Assembly (NCBI RefSeq): GCF_032118995.1
Contig: NC_092661.1
Location: forward strand, 16,563,006 to 16,627,005
DNA: 64,000 nucleotides
Direction of reading: 5' to 3'
Source: Asterias amurensis
Taxonomy: Eukaryota; Echinodermata; Asteroidea; Forcipulatida; Asteriidae
This document shows, piece after piece, positions 41,501 to 54,500 of the stretch. Position numbers and translations under genes: made by a program. Every line of letters begins with the position of its first letter. The stretch's first letter is position 1. Below the pieces are notes generated by a model. It searched no databases. It had not been told where the DNA came from and saw nothing but the letters and a program-made list of their open reading frames with translations.

Positions 41501-44500
41501 TCTGCATCGGAGGATGATGAATACGAGCCGGTTCTTAAATTTGGCTATGACGCAACAGCGCCCTCACAGTCCACAGCATTCAACAAGCAGTCAAAGAGCG
41601 CCCCCAGTGCCAACGCAAAGGCCATGAGTCTGGGGTGGCTGAAGAAGCAGATAGAGGGCCAGTATGGTCAGGGGAGCAGCCCGCTTGGGATGAGCGTCGA
41701 CAGCCTCTGCTCTAAACTCCTCGGAGATCTGACGTCCGGGAAGTCCAATGATGAACTGCAGAATCAGGTTAGATGGACAAAGTTTTTGCTGAAGATGCAG
41801 GGTCAGAGAAAAAGACCAGGGGTGGATTTCACAAAGAATTAAGACTAGTCTTATCTCGAGTTACTAGTCCTAGCTTTAAGTTTTTAATATCTCTTAGGAC
41901 TAACTCTTTGTGAAATCGACCCCAGGGCCCAATTTCATAAAGGCTGTAAACACAAAAACCTGCTAAGCACATAAAAATATTAATTAGCAGAAACAGGTTA
42001 CCAGCCAAAATTACATTGAGTTTGCATTGTTGTGGCTGGTGCCCCACTCAATGTTTGCTTAGCAAAGAAATTTGTCAAGCAGTATGTTCTGATGAAATTG
42101 GGCCCTGTTTGCCTAACTTGGGGTTCAAAGAGAAGTAAGGTTTTAATAAGAGGTCAGCATTTATTAATTTACGGCATATGCTCCAAGCTCTTTGGAGATT
42201 TGATGCCCGCAAAGTCCAACGATGATTTGCATAATCAAGTTTGATATACAAAGTGGTGCTAAAGACGCAGAGTCAGAGAAAAGAGCATGGCCCAATTTCA
42301 TAAAGCCTGTAAGCAAATAATTACAAGTTTCTAACCTCGCGTTAAAATGGTGTAAGTTGCCATTGCATTTGGTACTCTCTAAGTGCAAATTTTGGTCAAC
42401 ATTCAAAATATACAAATGACATCAATCTGAATGGTGTTTGAAGCTTTGCATGGTGTGGAGAATAAGAGCAACTATAAATATAAATATTAACAGTAAGCTT
42501 GCGGGTACAACCATGGGTAAAAACTCTTTTGAGGGAGTGGTGGCTCTGAAAAGAGCCGGTTTGGTCTCAACGTTTCCAACAGTATACTCTGCTCGTCTTC
42601 AGGAGACAGACATCAATCTGAGAAAAAAATGGGTCGTAGATTTTTGTTGAGAGGTTTTTGTTTATTCCTGACTTTCGATGATATTCAATCAAAGCATCCT
42701 TGAATTATTTCACCTTTTGAGTGACGAAAAAAAGCCTCCTAGGATGTAAAGACTCATTAGTTGTTGAAATCCAATGAAGTTATGTTTCAAATTTCGCTCT
42801 GAAAATAATAAATTTTTTCACTCTACATAATTTGTCGTTGTTTCCTACAAAAAAACCACAGTTGTTTGAGCTGCTGGGATTTGAATGCTTCGAGCTGATT
42901 GAGCAGTTGTTGACAAATCGGGCTAAGCTTGTTCAGGCCGCCAGTCACAATCAGATGTCACAGATTATAACGGGTAAGAGGCGGACTCCGGGGTGTGGGA
43001 GAGAAACTTGGAATGCATGTTGCTTTTTCTGCTTCCAATGTACTTGCCAACTTCAAAGATTGAAGGCTTAGGTCTGGGCCCAATTCGATAGAGCTGCTTA
43101 AGCAGAAAATATTGCTTAACAATTTTCTGCTTTGCAAAAATGAGAAGGAATCCAGTCACAAATTGTATAATGTGACATGATAGTTTGGCTGGTAACCTTA
43201 TTCTGGTAAGCATAACTTGGTTGTGCTTAGCTACTTTTGTGCTTAAAGACAGTGGACACTGTTGGTAATTGCTCGAGACTAGTCTTCTCACTTGGTGTAT
43301 CTCAACATATGCATAAGATAACAGACCTGTTAAAATTGCAGCTCAATCGGTCATTGAAGTTGCGAGATAATAATGAAAGAAAAAATACCCTTGTCACACG
43401 AAGTTGTGTGGTTTCTATGCTTGATTTCAAGACCTCAAGTTCTCGAAATCAAATTTGTGGACAATTACTTCTTTCTCGAAAACTACATTACTTCAGAGGG
43501 AGCCGTTTCTCACAATGTTTTATACTACCAACCTCTCCCTGTTACTCATTACCAAGTAAGGTTTTTATGCAAAAAAATATTTATTACCAATAGTGTCCAC
43601 TGCCTTTAAGCAACTCTATGAAATTAGGCCCAGGATGGGTATATTTGATCCCCTTACAGTCTGATCAAGACCAAAATTTCATGACACTGCTCACTGCGTA
43701 AATCATTCTGCACTTACAGCCCACAGAATGTTGCATTTTACTTGGCACCGTAAGCGCAGAGTTCTGTATGATGAGCCTCCCAAATAAATATTGTTATTAT
43801 GATTATACTTATAAATACTCAATGATCAATATTTGTAGGTCTCTTTTGAGGCATGATCAACATACTATAGAAGTCCCCAGGCCAACAGAATCAAACAAAA
43901 ACGATCTGTTGGACCATGGAGGTAGAACCTCCATGGTTGGATTATGATGATTTTGAGAGTGATTAACGACCCTGGACACTATTGGTAATTGTCAGAGACC
44001 AGTCTTCTCACTTGGTGTATTGATCTCAACATTATGCATAAAATAACAAACCTGTGAAAATTTGAGCTCAATTAGTCGTCAAAGTTGCGAGATAATAACA
44101 AAAGAAAAAAACACCCTTGTCACACGAAGTTGTGTACTTTTTTATGGTTGATTTCGAGACCTTAAATTCTAAATCTGAGGTCTCTAAGTCAAATACCTGG
44201 AAAATTATTTCTTTCTCGAAAACTATGTCACTTCAGAGGGAGCTGTTTCTCACAATGTTTTATTCTATCAACCTCTCCCCATTACTCGTCACCAAGAAAG
44301 GTTTTATGTTAAGAATTATTTAGAGTAATTACCAATAGTGTCCACTGCCTTTAAGATTTATAAAAAAAACAATACTTTGGGAGGTGTAATAAGCTTAATG
44401 AAATTGTGAACTAAAATATAAGAATAAGCTTAATTGTAATTGATGTATTTTGTGTATCTTTTTTTTTCAGATGGAAAGAGAGAGAGGCAGGCCAGGCCTG

Positions 44501-47500
44501 TGTACGGCTGTCAAGTTGTCATACAGGTACAGTGATGGATACATACCAGCCAAAATGCCATGTCACATTTTTTTTTTTTTTTTTTGCTTAGCAGATAGAT
44601 GCTGCTTAAAGGAACGTTACAGAATTGGTAAGAAACAAAAGACGTGAAGATCACAGATTTACATAAAACTTACACGGTCTAATGATGATGATAGTAGAAA
44701 ACATCCCTTGAAATATTTCTGTCTGAAATGTCATATTTGACGAGAAATAAATAATCTAACTTCGCGTTTGGAGTTTATCGCTCAGTGAGCGTTTTATTCA
44801 TTTTTGTTTTGGCAGCGATGCAATGCAAAATTTGAAATTGGTTTTTCACTATTCTCTCGTGACCCAGATGGCCGCTTGATCTCAAACTTCTACAGGTTTG
44901 TCGGTTTATGTATATGGTGGATCACATAATGTGCTTACACTGCCAGCAACTTTTTTACTAGCAAAACCAATTCTGTAATGTTCCTTTAAGCACAATATGT
45001 ATAATATGCATAATATTTAAAAAGTTTCCAGCCAAGAAAAAATGTGCCGTACCTTTGAACGATTCGCAATATAGTTTTGTGCTCAACTTAATTCTCTGCT
45101 TAAGCAGCACAGTTGGGCACAGTTGTTTAAAATGTTTGTGGATCTCTAGTAAATTTGTCATTATCTGTAATATTTGTTCATATTTTAATTTAATATTCCA
45201 GTCAGAGCAAGAGAAAGAATTGAACAAGCAGATCCGAAGGGAGGAGAAGAAATTTGCCAGACAGGAAGCTCGGAGTGGCTCAGGTCAAGGGTCAGCGGAA
45301 GAGCCTTTCTTTGATCCACAGTATCTTAGGATGCAACGGTATGTATTAACCCAATGGTGGAATTTGGGGGACTCTAGTTGGCGTATCATCTGGTCATGGC
45401 CTAGCGGTTCAGAGCACCGTATTCAAGCTCTGGTGTTTGATCAGCAGAGTGTAGGTTTGAGTCCTGGTCATGACACTTGTGCACTGGACACTATTGGTAA
45501 TCACTGTTAGCATAAAAACTTACTTGTTAGCGATCAATGGAGAGCTGTTGATAGTATAAAACATTGTGAGAAAATGGCTCCCTCTGAAGTAACGCAGTTT
45601 TCGAGAAAGAAGTAATTTTCCACTAAAATATTTGAATTTCATTTCGAGACATCAGAATTTGATTTTAAGGTCTGGAAATCAAGCATCTGAAAGCACACAA
45701 CCTCGTATGACAAGGGTGTTTTTTCTTCCATTATTACTTAGCAACTTCGACGACCAATTGAGTTCAAATTTTCACAGGTTTGTTATTTTGTGCATGTGTT
45801 GAGATACACCAAGTGAGAAGACTGGTCTTTGACAATTACCAAAGGTGTCCAGTGTCTTTAAGCCATAAAGTTTGGGAGGTACATGTAGTGCTTTCTGCTC
45901 TACCAGCCAGGCTTCTGATTGATGATAGCCAAGTGACATCCGTATGGACTGTAAAGGGGTAACCCTGTTTCAGCCCCAGGAGTGGGTGGCAATGGCCTCT
46001 GACAAAAATAAATAGTAGCCCACACCTTGAAGTGGTCTCCAGGCCTTGTGTGTCTGGCAACCTGCATAAAAAAATGAAGAAAAACCCCCAAAAGAAACAG
46101 GTAAATGAATTGTTTTGGGTGATTTGCGCATGCTCAGAATTATGTGAACAATGGAAAATTAATGTAAGTCTGCTGCCACCTAGTGTTCCAAAGTCTCCTA
46201 TTCAGCTGACGCTATAACACATGATAATCCTGTGAGCACGCAAACTAACCCAGTGCACTTATCAAAAAGAGAAGGGGTTCGCCACGTTGTTCTTGGTTTG
46301 ATCGGCAGCATATTGTACATGGTGCTATAAAGGAATAGGTCTCTTACTTGTAGCTTCACATACCTTGTGGGTAAAAATACTGAGCGCTTTGATACGCTCC
46401 TATTGACCCAATTCACCTGACGTCATCATCAGAATAATCTTGGATGCGCCATTTTGGTGGTCAATGTCAGCAAGTGTTATTCAGTGAAGTGCGAGATTTT
46501 TGACGACGCTGCGTTTACACGTAAACCTTTTGACCACTCACATGGTGACCGTGGCATCAGTCGCCCCGTGTGACGAGAGCGCAAGGGGTCAATATTGGGG
46601 TGTGATAATGCGATTTTTAAGAACCCAATATTGTTATTACTATTTTTAATGTTTTTTTCTTTCTTTTGATACAGGGAGCGCGCATTGAATGATGCAAGCA
46701 TAGCCCCGATATTGACCAAGCGTACTTCAGGTGCACCCAAAGCATGTTACCCCAATGTGTATGATGCATTGGCTGAAGCTCAGAAGTCTTCTGCTTTCGT
46801 AGGTGGAGGAAAGGTTGGTTTTAGTTTCATTTGAAATACACATTCATAAATACCTTAGACAGTTTATCCATTCTGATTGGTCGAGAGGGCATCATGAGGG
46901 GTTGTTTGAACGGATGATATAACACCAGTAAAAAGTGTTGAATCATGGGCGTGACATGCTAGCTTGCACCTGTGCTTATAAGACAGTTTCTTCATTCCTA
47001 TTGGTCGAGAGCAACGGCTGAAACAGTTGTGCCACATCACGCAATACGCGCGACGTGCACAGCAATCTCCTCATAAGGAGTTGTTTACCCAAGGGCCTTA
47101 CCATTTCATAGTTAGAGGGGTGTTGTGTTGAAATAAATCATTGAACAATTAAAATTTTTGCATTTATTTTACTTTTTGACCCAAAAGTGTTGATGTTTTT
47201 TGACCAAAAAGGTTTTTATGAATGGGAGTCAAAGTGTGTTGAATCGGTTTTCAACTAGTGGTTTAAACCCGCCGAGGCCTGGTTCTTGATAATTTACCTC
47301 GACTTCATCTCGGTAATATTTTTAAGAACCAGGCCTCGGCAAGTTTCGTTGAGGTAAATTATCAAGAACCAGGCCTCGGCGGGTTTAAACCACTAGTTGA
47401 AAACCTCTTCACCACACATTGATTCCCTTATTCCAACTCGATTTCATCCGTAATTTCAATGGCAAACTAATACTTTTAATATATTTTTAGTTGGTAAAAT

Positions 47501-48554
47501 CGTCTTGCAACTGCCTGTCGTTAGATGACTTTAATTTTTTTTATTATTAACCATTTGAATTAATTTCATTTAACCAAAGTAATGAATTTTAAAAAAAATA
47601 TAGAAAAAAACAATTATCAGAAAAAAAAATGTGTAATCTTTTTGTTCCAAGTTGAATCTTTTAAAAAGTTAAACAAAATGTATGTAATACAAATGACAAA
47701 CTGTAGTTTTAAGAGCTTAGTAAAATAGAGATAAACTAACAGATTCCCTAATGACAGGAGGAAGACTTTTTCAAATCATAATAATAATAATAATTATAAT
47801 AGCTTTTTTTTTTAATATAGCGCTTCTCACGCCCGAAGGGTGTCTCAAAGCGCTTCCGACAATTTTACCCCTGATCACGGGGCCTTAATTCATTCCTTAA
47901 ACCATCTCAGCTCCCTGGGGAGTATACAGCCTGTGCAACAATTATATGCACTACTCGGCTAAATCAATTACAAGAACCATCTCTGCCCTCACAGGTACCT
48001 ATTTACCCCTGGTTAGAGAGAAACATGTAGTAAAATGTCTTGCTCAGGGACACAAGTGTCGCGACTCCCGAACCCACACTCACTGGTCCAGCTACACTGA
48101 ACTTTTTTGCTAGGGGAACATTCAAGCTTGTCATGTCAAATACAAACAAAAGAAAACATGGAGGAGCATAATATGACAGTAAATTGTAAGTTTTGTCCAA
48201 GCATTTATTTAAAAAAAAAATGGCAATTTTAAAAATAATTTGTTCTCTAATCGGTAGCCAAAATGAAGTTCCCCGAGTGTTGGGATATTATGTTCCCTCA
48301 AGGATTTTGAAACTAAAATAGGAGCTGCACCATTTGTAATCTTCGAACTCCAATTCAAATGACATGTAGCACCAAATAAAACAAGGTTGCCATTGTCAGA
48401 ATTGTCAATGTAAATTTTCTACCTTCAGATCATGCTGCCTGAGGGATTTGAACGCAAGAACGTGAAGATGTATGAAGAAGTGACGATACCCCCATCCCAG
48501 CCAGCCCCTACAGGGATCGGCAAACACCGTATACCAATATCAGAACTAGATGAA
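38546..48554 (+). CDS. ASCC3: ASCC3 exons 1-9, N-terminal ASCC2-binding region
   Basis: Exons: 38546-38713, 38930-39008, 39803-40100, 41500-41767, 42862-42973, 44471-44526, 45202-45338, 46675-46813 and 48429-48554, encoding residues 1-461. This is the helical region before the helicase core. In human ASCC3 it binds ASCC2, which is family knowledge and not visible here. Landmarks against the human protein: the exon 2/3 junction [24 protein letters not shown]...KSNDELQNQ joining [25 protein letters not shown] joining [38 protein letters not shown]; and [21 protein letters not shown]. Exon 6 is only 56 bases, but its phases (1 in, 0 out) fit. Divergence is highest in exons 3 and 4, as usual for the family. 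Confidence 0.95.
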
Positions 48555-51500
48555 GTAAGTGGCAGACCCATTATTTATTGTAATAATAATATAATATTAT
48601 TTGGTTTACATGTATATTTATATATATATTTTTTTTGCAATGCTCAAGTTTACACAAACATGTAAGAATACAACATGTACACATTAAAAATATTTTAGAA
48701 AACAAAGTAAAACAACAGTGGAGTGCCCAGGAGAGCATAAAAGTTAAAAAAATAACTATCGCCAAAAGGCGTATGTCTCCTAAATCCCCAAAATACATTA
48801 AGGCAAGAGAGGGCATATAAACAAGCACAAAAGATAATGCAAATCACTGAACAACTATAAAAGGCAAACAAGCAGAGAAATACACATAAAGGATATACCT
48901 TTAAAAAGCAAGTCTAGACATCAAAATGGTTCTTGAGCTTATATAAAAATTGTGGTATTGATTATTTTGTGATAATTATATCAAAAAGTGAATGGACATG
49001 CAGGCTTATACTGAACATATTTTGAGCGTTTTGGACCTACCAAATGAGCTACACTGTTTTGTAATCTGTAACCCATAACTGCCAAGCTGGGTAATAATCC
49101 GAAGTTCAGTCGTTCAAGTATCTAAATTTCATAATTTTACCTCTTTCTTAAAAACTATGTTACTCACCAAACCCCAGATCAAGTCAATATTTCTTTGTTA
49201 AACCTCAAGCTAAAACTTATCCTGTCAGTTTGCCTTGTGGTTTATTATTTGATAAACAACATTCCATAGCAGTGTTGGTTTATTTTTGTTTTTTTAATTT
49301 GTGCAGATATTTTTAGTTTTTAAATCTTTGTCTGAAAACCTTGACTTCGTTTATTACAAGTCAATAGAAGGAAATGACTGTCTGTCAAATCTCCATATTG
49401 AGTCTTTCTGAGTTACTCAGACTTTACGATCATCTCATCAACAGTCATTGCTTTTAACTACTAGAGCTTCTTCCATTTTTTATGGCCACAGATCATTTTC
49501 ATATGCTGCACAGTTTCTTTGGAATACATGTAGTCTTCCTGTGCGTATTCGCCAGGCTACTTCTTTACAGATAGTGGACACTATTGGTAGTTACTCAAAA
49601 CAATTATTAGCATAAAACCTTATTTGGTAACAAGTAACGGGGAGCTGTTGATAGTATAAAACATTGTGAGAAACGGCTCCCTCTAAAGTATCATAGTTTT
49701 TGAGAAAGAAGTAATTTTCCACAAATTTAATTTCGAGACCTCAGAATTAGAATTTGAGGTCTCGAAGTCAAGCATCTGAAAGCACACAACTTCGTGTGAC
49801 AGGGGTGTTTTTTCTTTCATTATTATCTCGCAACTTCGACGACCGATTGAGCTCAAATTTTCACAGGTTTGTTATTTTATGCATATGTTGAGATACACCA
49901 AGTGAGAAGACTTGTCTAGACAATTACCAACAGTGTCCACTGCCTTTAAAGTCTCTGTTAAAAAAAACTCATTTGTTTGAAGCGGCTTATTTGTAATCTG
50001 CTTATTTTGTAATTGTACATTTGTCTCATAGTATATTTTATTGTTCTCTTTATGCACGCTTAGAGGCGCTTTACAAATGTCCATATTTTTATTACTGTTT
50101 TAAACTTTTTTTTCAGATTGGTCAGGTAGCCTTCCAGGGAACCCGTCATTTGAACCGGATCCAGTCGCTTGTTTTTGAAACGGCGTACTACAGTAACGAG
50201 AACTTACTGATATGCGCACCAACCGGTGCCGGTAAGACCAATATTGCCATGTTGACCATCCTGCATGAGGTAAAGCAGCATATACAGCAGGGAGTCATCA
50301 AGAAAGATGAATTCAAGGTATGTGGAGAGAGGCTGTAGCCAGACCATAGAGTCAATCAATCAATCAACCGCAGAGACAGCGAGGGTCCATTGCGCCAATC
50401 TCCTGTGTCCATGTCCTACAGCCTCGCGCTGCATGCTGTCGATTTCACTAGGCCGGCCCAGTTGTTAAGCCCAGGATGATCTTGGATGGCAGAGTACAGG
50501 GCCCAATTTTATACAGCTGCTTAATGGCCGATGTGGTACTTACTGTGCAATTTTCATTTCATAGTGATGCTAATCCTAAGCTTACGAAATAAGCGTGACT
50601 CCCTGGCTGCCGCTTCCCAGGTGTATCATGTGATCCCTGGCTATGCGACAGTTAACGGTTGTGTGGCTTCTAACGGGCACCCCCAAACAAATAATTTGAC
50701 AAACTTCAGTTCAGTTCAGTTCAGTACAACATTTATTTCCAGTTCCTCAATCAGTATAAATACAATGTTAGCAAAGTGATACAAAATTTTCAGAAAATTG
50801 GGGGCGAAGCCAAGAAAGCACAACTTGTGTTAGAGAGTGCCCATACAAAGCTAGGGAGTCAATCAATATATGGCTAGATAGTTCAGTTGGTTGAACGCTG
50901 GCATGTTAATCTGGAGGTTTGTTGGTTCAAATCCTGCACCTGTAGCAACTTTTTCTTTGTTAAACCCCAAATCTCCTGAAGACAAGCAGACTATACTATT
51001 CGAACATTGAGACCAAACCGGCTCTTTTCAGAGCCAACACTCTCTCAAAACATGATTGTACCCGCAAGTATACTATTTATGGTTTATTCTCTACCCCAAA
51101 TCATTTAAAATTTACCCAGTCAGTTTGCTTTGGTGTTTTATATTTGTTATATTTTCCTTTTAGATAATCTATGTTGCAGAAATGGTCAGGAACTTTGTTT
51201 CTTATTTGTTTTCTTTTCCTTCTAGATAATCTACGTTGCTCCAATGAAGGCCCTAGCGGCTGAGATGGTCAGGAACTTTGGTGGTCGTCTCTCTCCTTTG
51301 GGTATCTCTGTCAAGGAACTCACTGGTGATATGCAACTCACTAAGTCAGAGATCGCAAAAACACAGGTAAGATTTTAGGCCAAACAAATATTAGGCATGA
51401 TGTTCTTCCTACGTCTGTTTTACAATTTTGATTGGTTGATTTACTTTTGATAGATGCTGGTGACGACGCCTGAGAAGTGGGACGTAGTAACAAGGAAGAG

Positions 51501-54500
51501 TACAGGAGACATAGCCCTGACTCAGCTAGTCAAACTTCTCATCATTGATGAGGTACATCTCCTTCATGAGGATAGAGGAGCTGTTATTGAAAGCCTGGTG
51601 GCAAGGACGCTTCGACAGGTAAGGCAAAAAAACAAAACATGTTTAGCGCCCCACCTGGGCCCAATTTCATAGAGCTGCTAAGCACAACAAAAATTTACTT
51701 AGCATGAAATTTCTTCCTTGATAAAAACAGGATTACCAACCAAATTTCTATTTGTTGGTTGCTTGTTACTGGTATTCAGCTGTTGTTTGCTTATCCTCAA
51801 AATCACATGAAAATTTGGTTGGTAATCTTGTTTTTATCAACGAAGATGTTTCATGCTAAGCAAATATTTGTGCTTAGCAGCTCTATGAAATTGGGCCCTG
51901 GTTCCTTTTTAGAGGCCGTTTTTTTTTTTTGAACCCCCCCAAAAAGGATACATTTTAACAGTCTTATGACTTTGTCACACAAGGCATTTTTTACAGGCAA
52001 CTTTGAGACAACCAACTGCAGTACATATATAGATGATTACTTTGGCAGCACATGAGTGATTTTCCACACAATGTTTTTACGACCCCCAGTAACAATGTAT
52101 GAACATTCAAATGTGAATGGCTTTTCTTCTATGAGATTGCCTGGAACTGGTTGCCTTTAAATTGCCTCGTGTGACAAGACCCTTTGACGAACAAATTTCG
52201 TTGTTGAAAATAACTCAGCTGGTTGTCTTTAAAAATTCTCAAACGGCCGTTTAAAAAAGGAAAGAACAAAAAATAAGGCCCTCCATTCTTTTTTCATAAA
52301 AGGCAGGATGCTAAACATGTTTATTTATTTTATTTGGCCTAAAGGAGGGGGGGGGGGGTGGATTCAGAATGTTCACACTTACACTTTTGCACACAGAGTT
52401 GTTGGGAGTTCCTAGTAATGTTCATTTATTCCCTTTTCTAAAGAATCTTGGTGTGGGGACCCAGTTTAAAGACACTGGACACGTTTGGGAATTGTCAAAG
52501 ACCAGTCTTCTCACTTGGTGTACTTCAACATATGCATAAAATAACAAACCTGTGAAAATTTGAGCTCAATTGTTTGTCAAAGTTGCGATTTAAAAATGAA
52601 AGAAAAAACGCCCTTGTCACACGAAGTTGTGTGCTTAAAGATGCTTGATTTCGAAACCTCAAATTCTAAATCTGAGGTCTCGAAATCACATTTGTGGAAA
52701 ATTGCTTCTTTCTCGAAAACTACGTAAATTCAGAGGGAGCCGTTTCTCACAATGTTTTCAGCTTATGATTAATCTATTATTATTTTAGGTGGAATCATCT
52801 CAAAGTATGATCCGCATCGTCGGGCTCTCGGCAACCCTCCCTAACTACATGGACGTGGCTCGCTTCCTGAATGTCAACCCCTACATCGGCTTGTTCTTCT
52901 TCGACGGGCGGTTTAGACCGGTTCCCTTGGGGCAGACGTACATCGGCGTAAAGGCCAACAACATAATGCAGCAACGGATGGACATGGACATTGTGTGCTA
53001 CGAGAAAGTACGAGAGATGGTCAACAAAGGACACCAGGTAGGCCATTTGTAATTCTCTTGTTAAGAAAAAACTCCCCAACACAAGGTCAAAGACCACTTT
53101 TAAAGGAACATTACAGAATTGGTTTTTGCTAACAAAACAGTTGCTGGCAGTGTAATCACTTTATGCAATACACCATATACATAAACTGACAAACCTGTAG
53201 AAGTTTGAGATCGATCGGCCATCTGGGTCACGAGAGAATAGTGAAAAACCGATTACAAATTTTGCATTGCATCGGTGCCAAAATAAAAATGAATAAAACG
53301 CTCACTGAGTGATAAAGTCCAAACGCAAAGTTTAATCAAATATGACATTTCAGACAGAGATATTTCAAGGGAATTTTTTGAACTATCGTCATCATTAGAC
53401 CGTGTAAGTTTTATATAAATCTGTGATCTTCACGATTTTAGTTTCTTATCAATAATGTAACGTTCCTTTAAAATTTATTTTTTATTGTAGAAGTAGGTTT
53501 CCAAACTGCTGCAGTACAGGGGGAAAAGCTAGTTGAATATCTCACAGTTTTTTTAAATTGTTTTAAAATAGATATTACCTTACATCACAAGACCAGACGG
53601 CCACTTTAAGAAGAGGACTGCGTTGAACTGATTTGGGCTGTTGACCCAAATCAAGTGTCACTAGTGGCACGTTGCCACCCACAGGGATGAGATTGTTCAG
53701 ACTTTTGGCTGAATTCAGTCTTTTCATGTCGGCCCGGTGAAGAAAATCAGACAATATTTTTGTCCACAAATAAAGAAATCCTGCTAATTGGTCTACTTCT
53801 CTAGTGCTTTTTGGATACTGTATCCAAAAGCTCCTTGGAATCTATAACCCCAGGGGCTACCAAACGGTAGAAATGCCGTCATTTCAACATACCTTTGAAT
53901 TTGTGTCCAAGTTTTTAGAATTTTTCGTTAGTAATGACTCTCACCCCTTCACCTACTCCTGGTAATTTTTCTTTTACAATAGTAATTTTTTCATTTCATT
54001 TCAGAAACTTTTATTTCCACATGATTAAGCACTTTAGAAAACAAAACAATTGTCACATGAAAACTACTAAGTGGAGGCATTACACAAGAAGCCGAAGCTT
54101 ATAAACAGAATGCCTTAAAGACACTAGACACCTTTGGTAATTATGGACACAAGAAGAAAACCTTTGGTAATTGTCAAAGACCAGTCTTCTCACTTGGTGT
54201 ATCTCAGCATATGCATAAAATAACAAACCTGTGAACATTTGAGCTCAATTGGTCGTCAAAGTTAAGAGATAATAATGAAAGAAAAAACACCCTTGTCACA
54301 CGAAGTTGTGTGTTTTCAGATGCTTGATTTCAAGAACTCAAAATCTAAATCTGAGGTCTCGAAATCAAATTCGTGGAAAATTACTTCTATCTCGAAAACT
54401 ACTCCACTTCAGAGGGAGCCGTTTCTCACAATGTTTTATACTATCAACCTCTCCCCATTACTCGTTATCAAGTAAGGTTTAGTGCTAAGAATTATTTTGA

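Noticed and set aside
42032-42244. An alternative ASCC3 exon
   Set aside because: The similarity to exon 4 is real, but there is no usable acceptor in the matching phase and the donor is lost; kept as a decayed duplicate.
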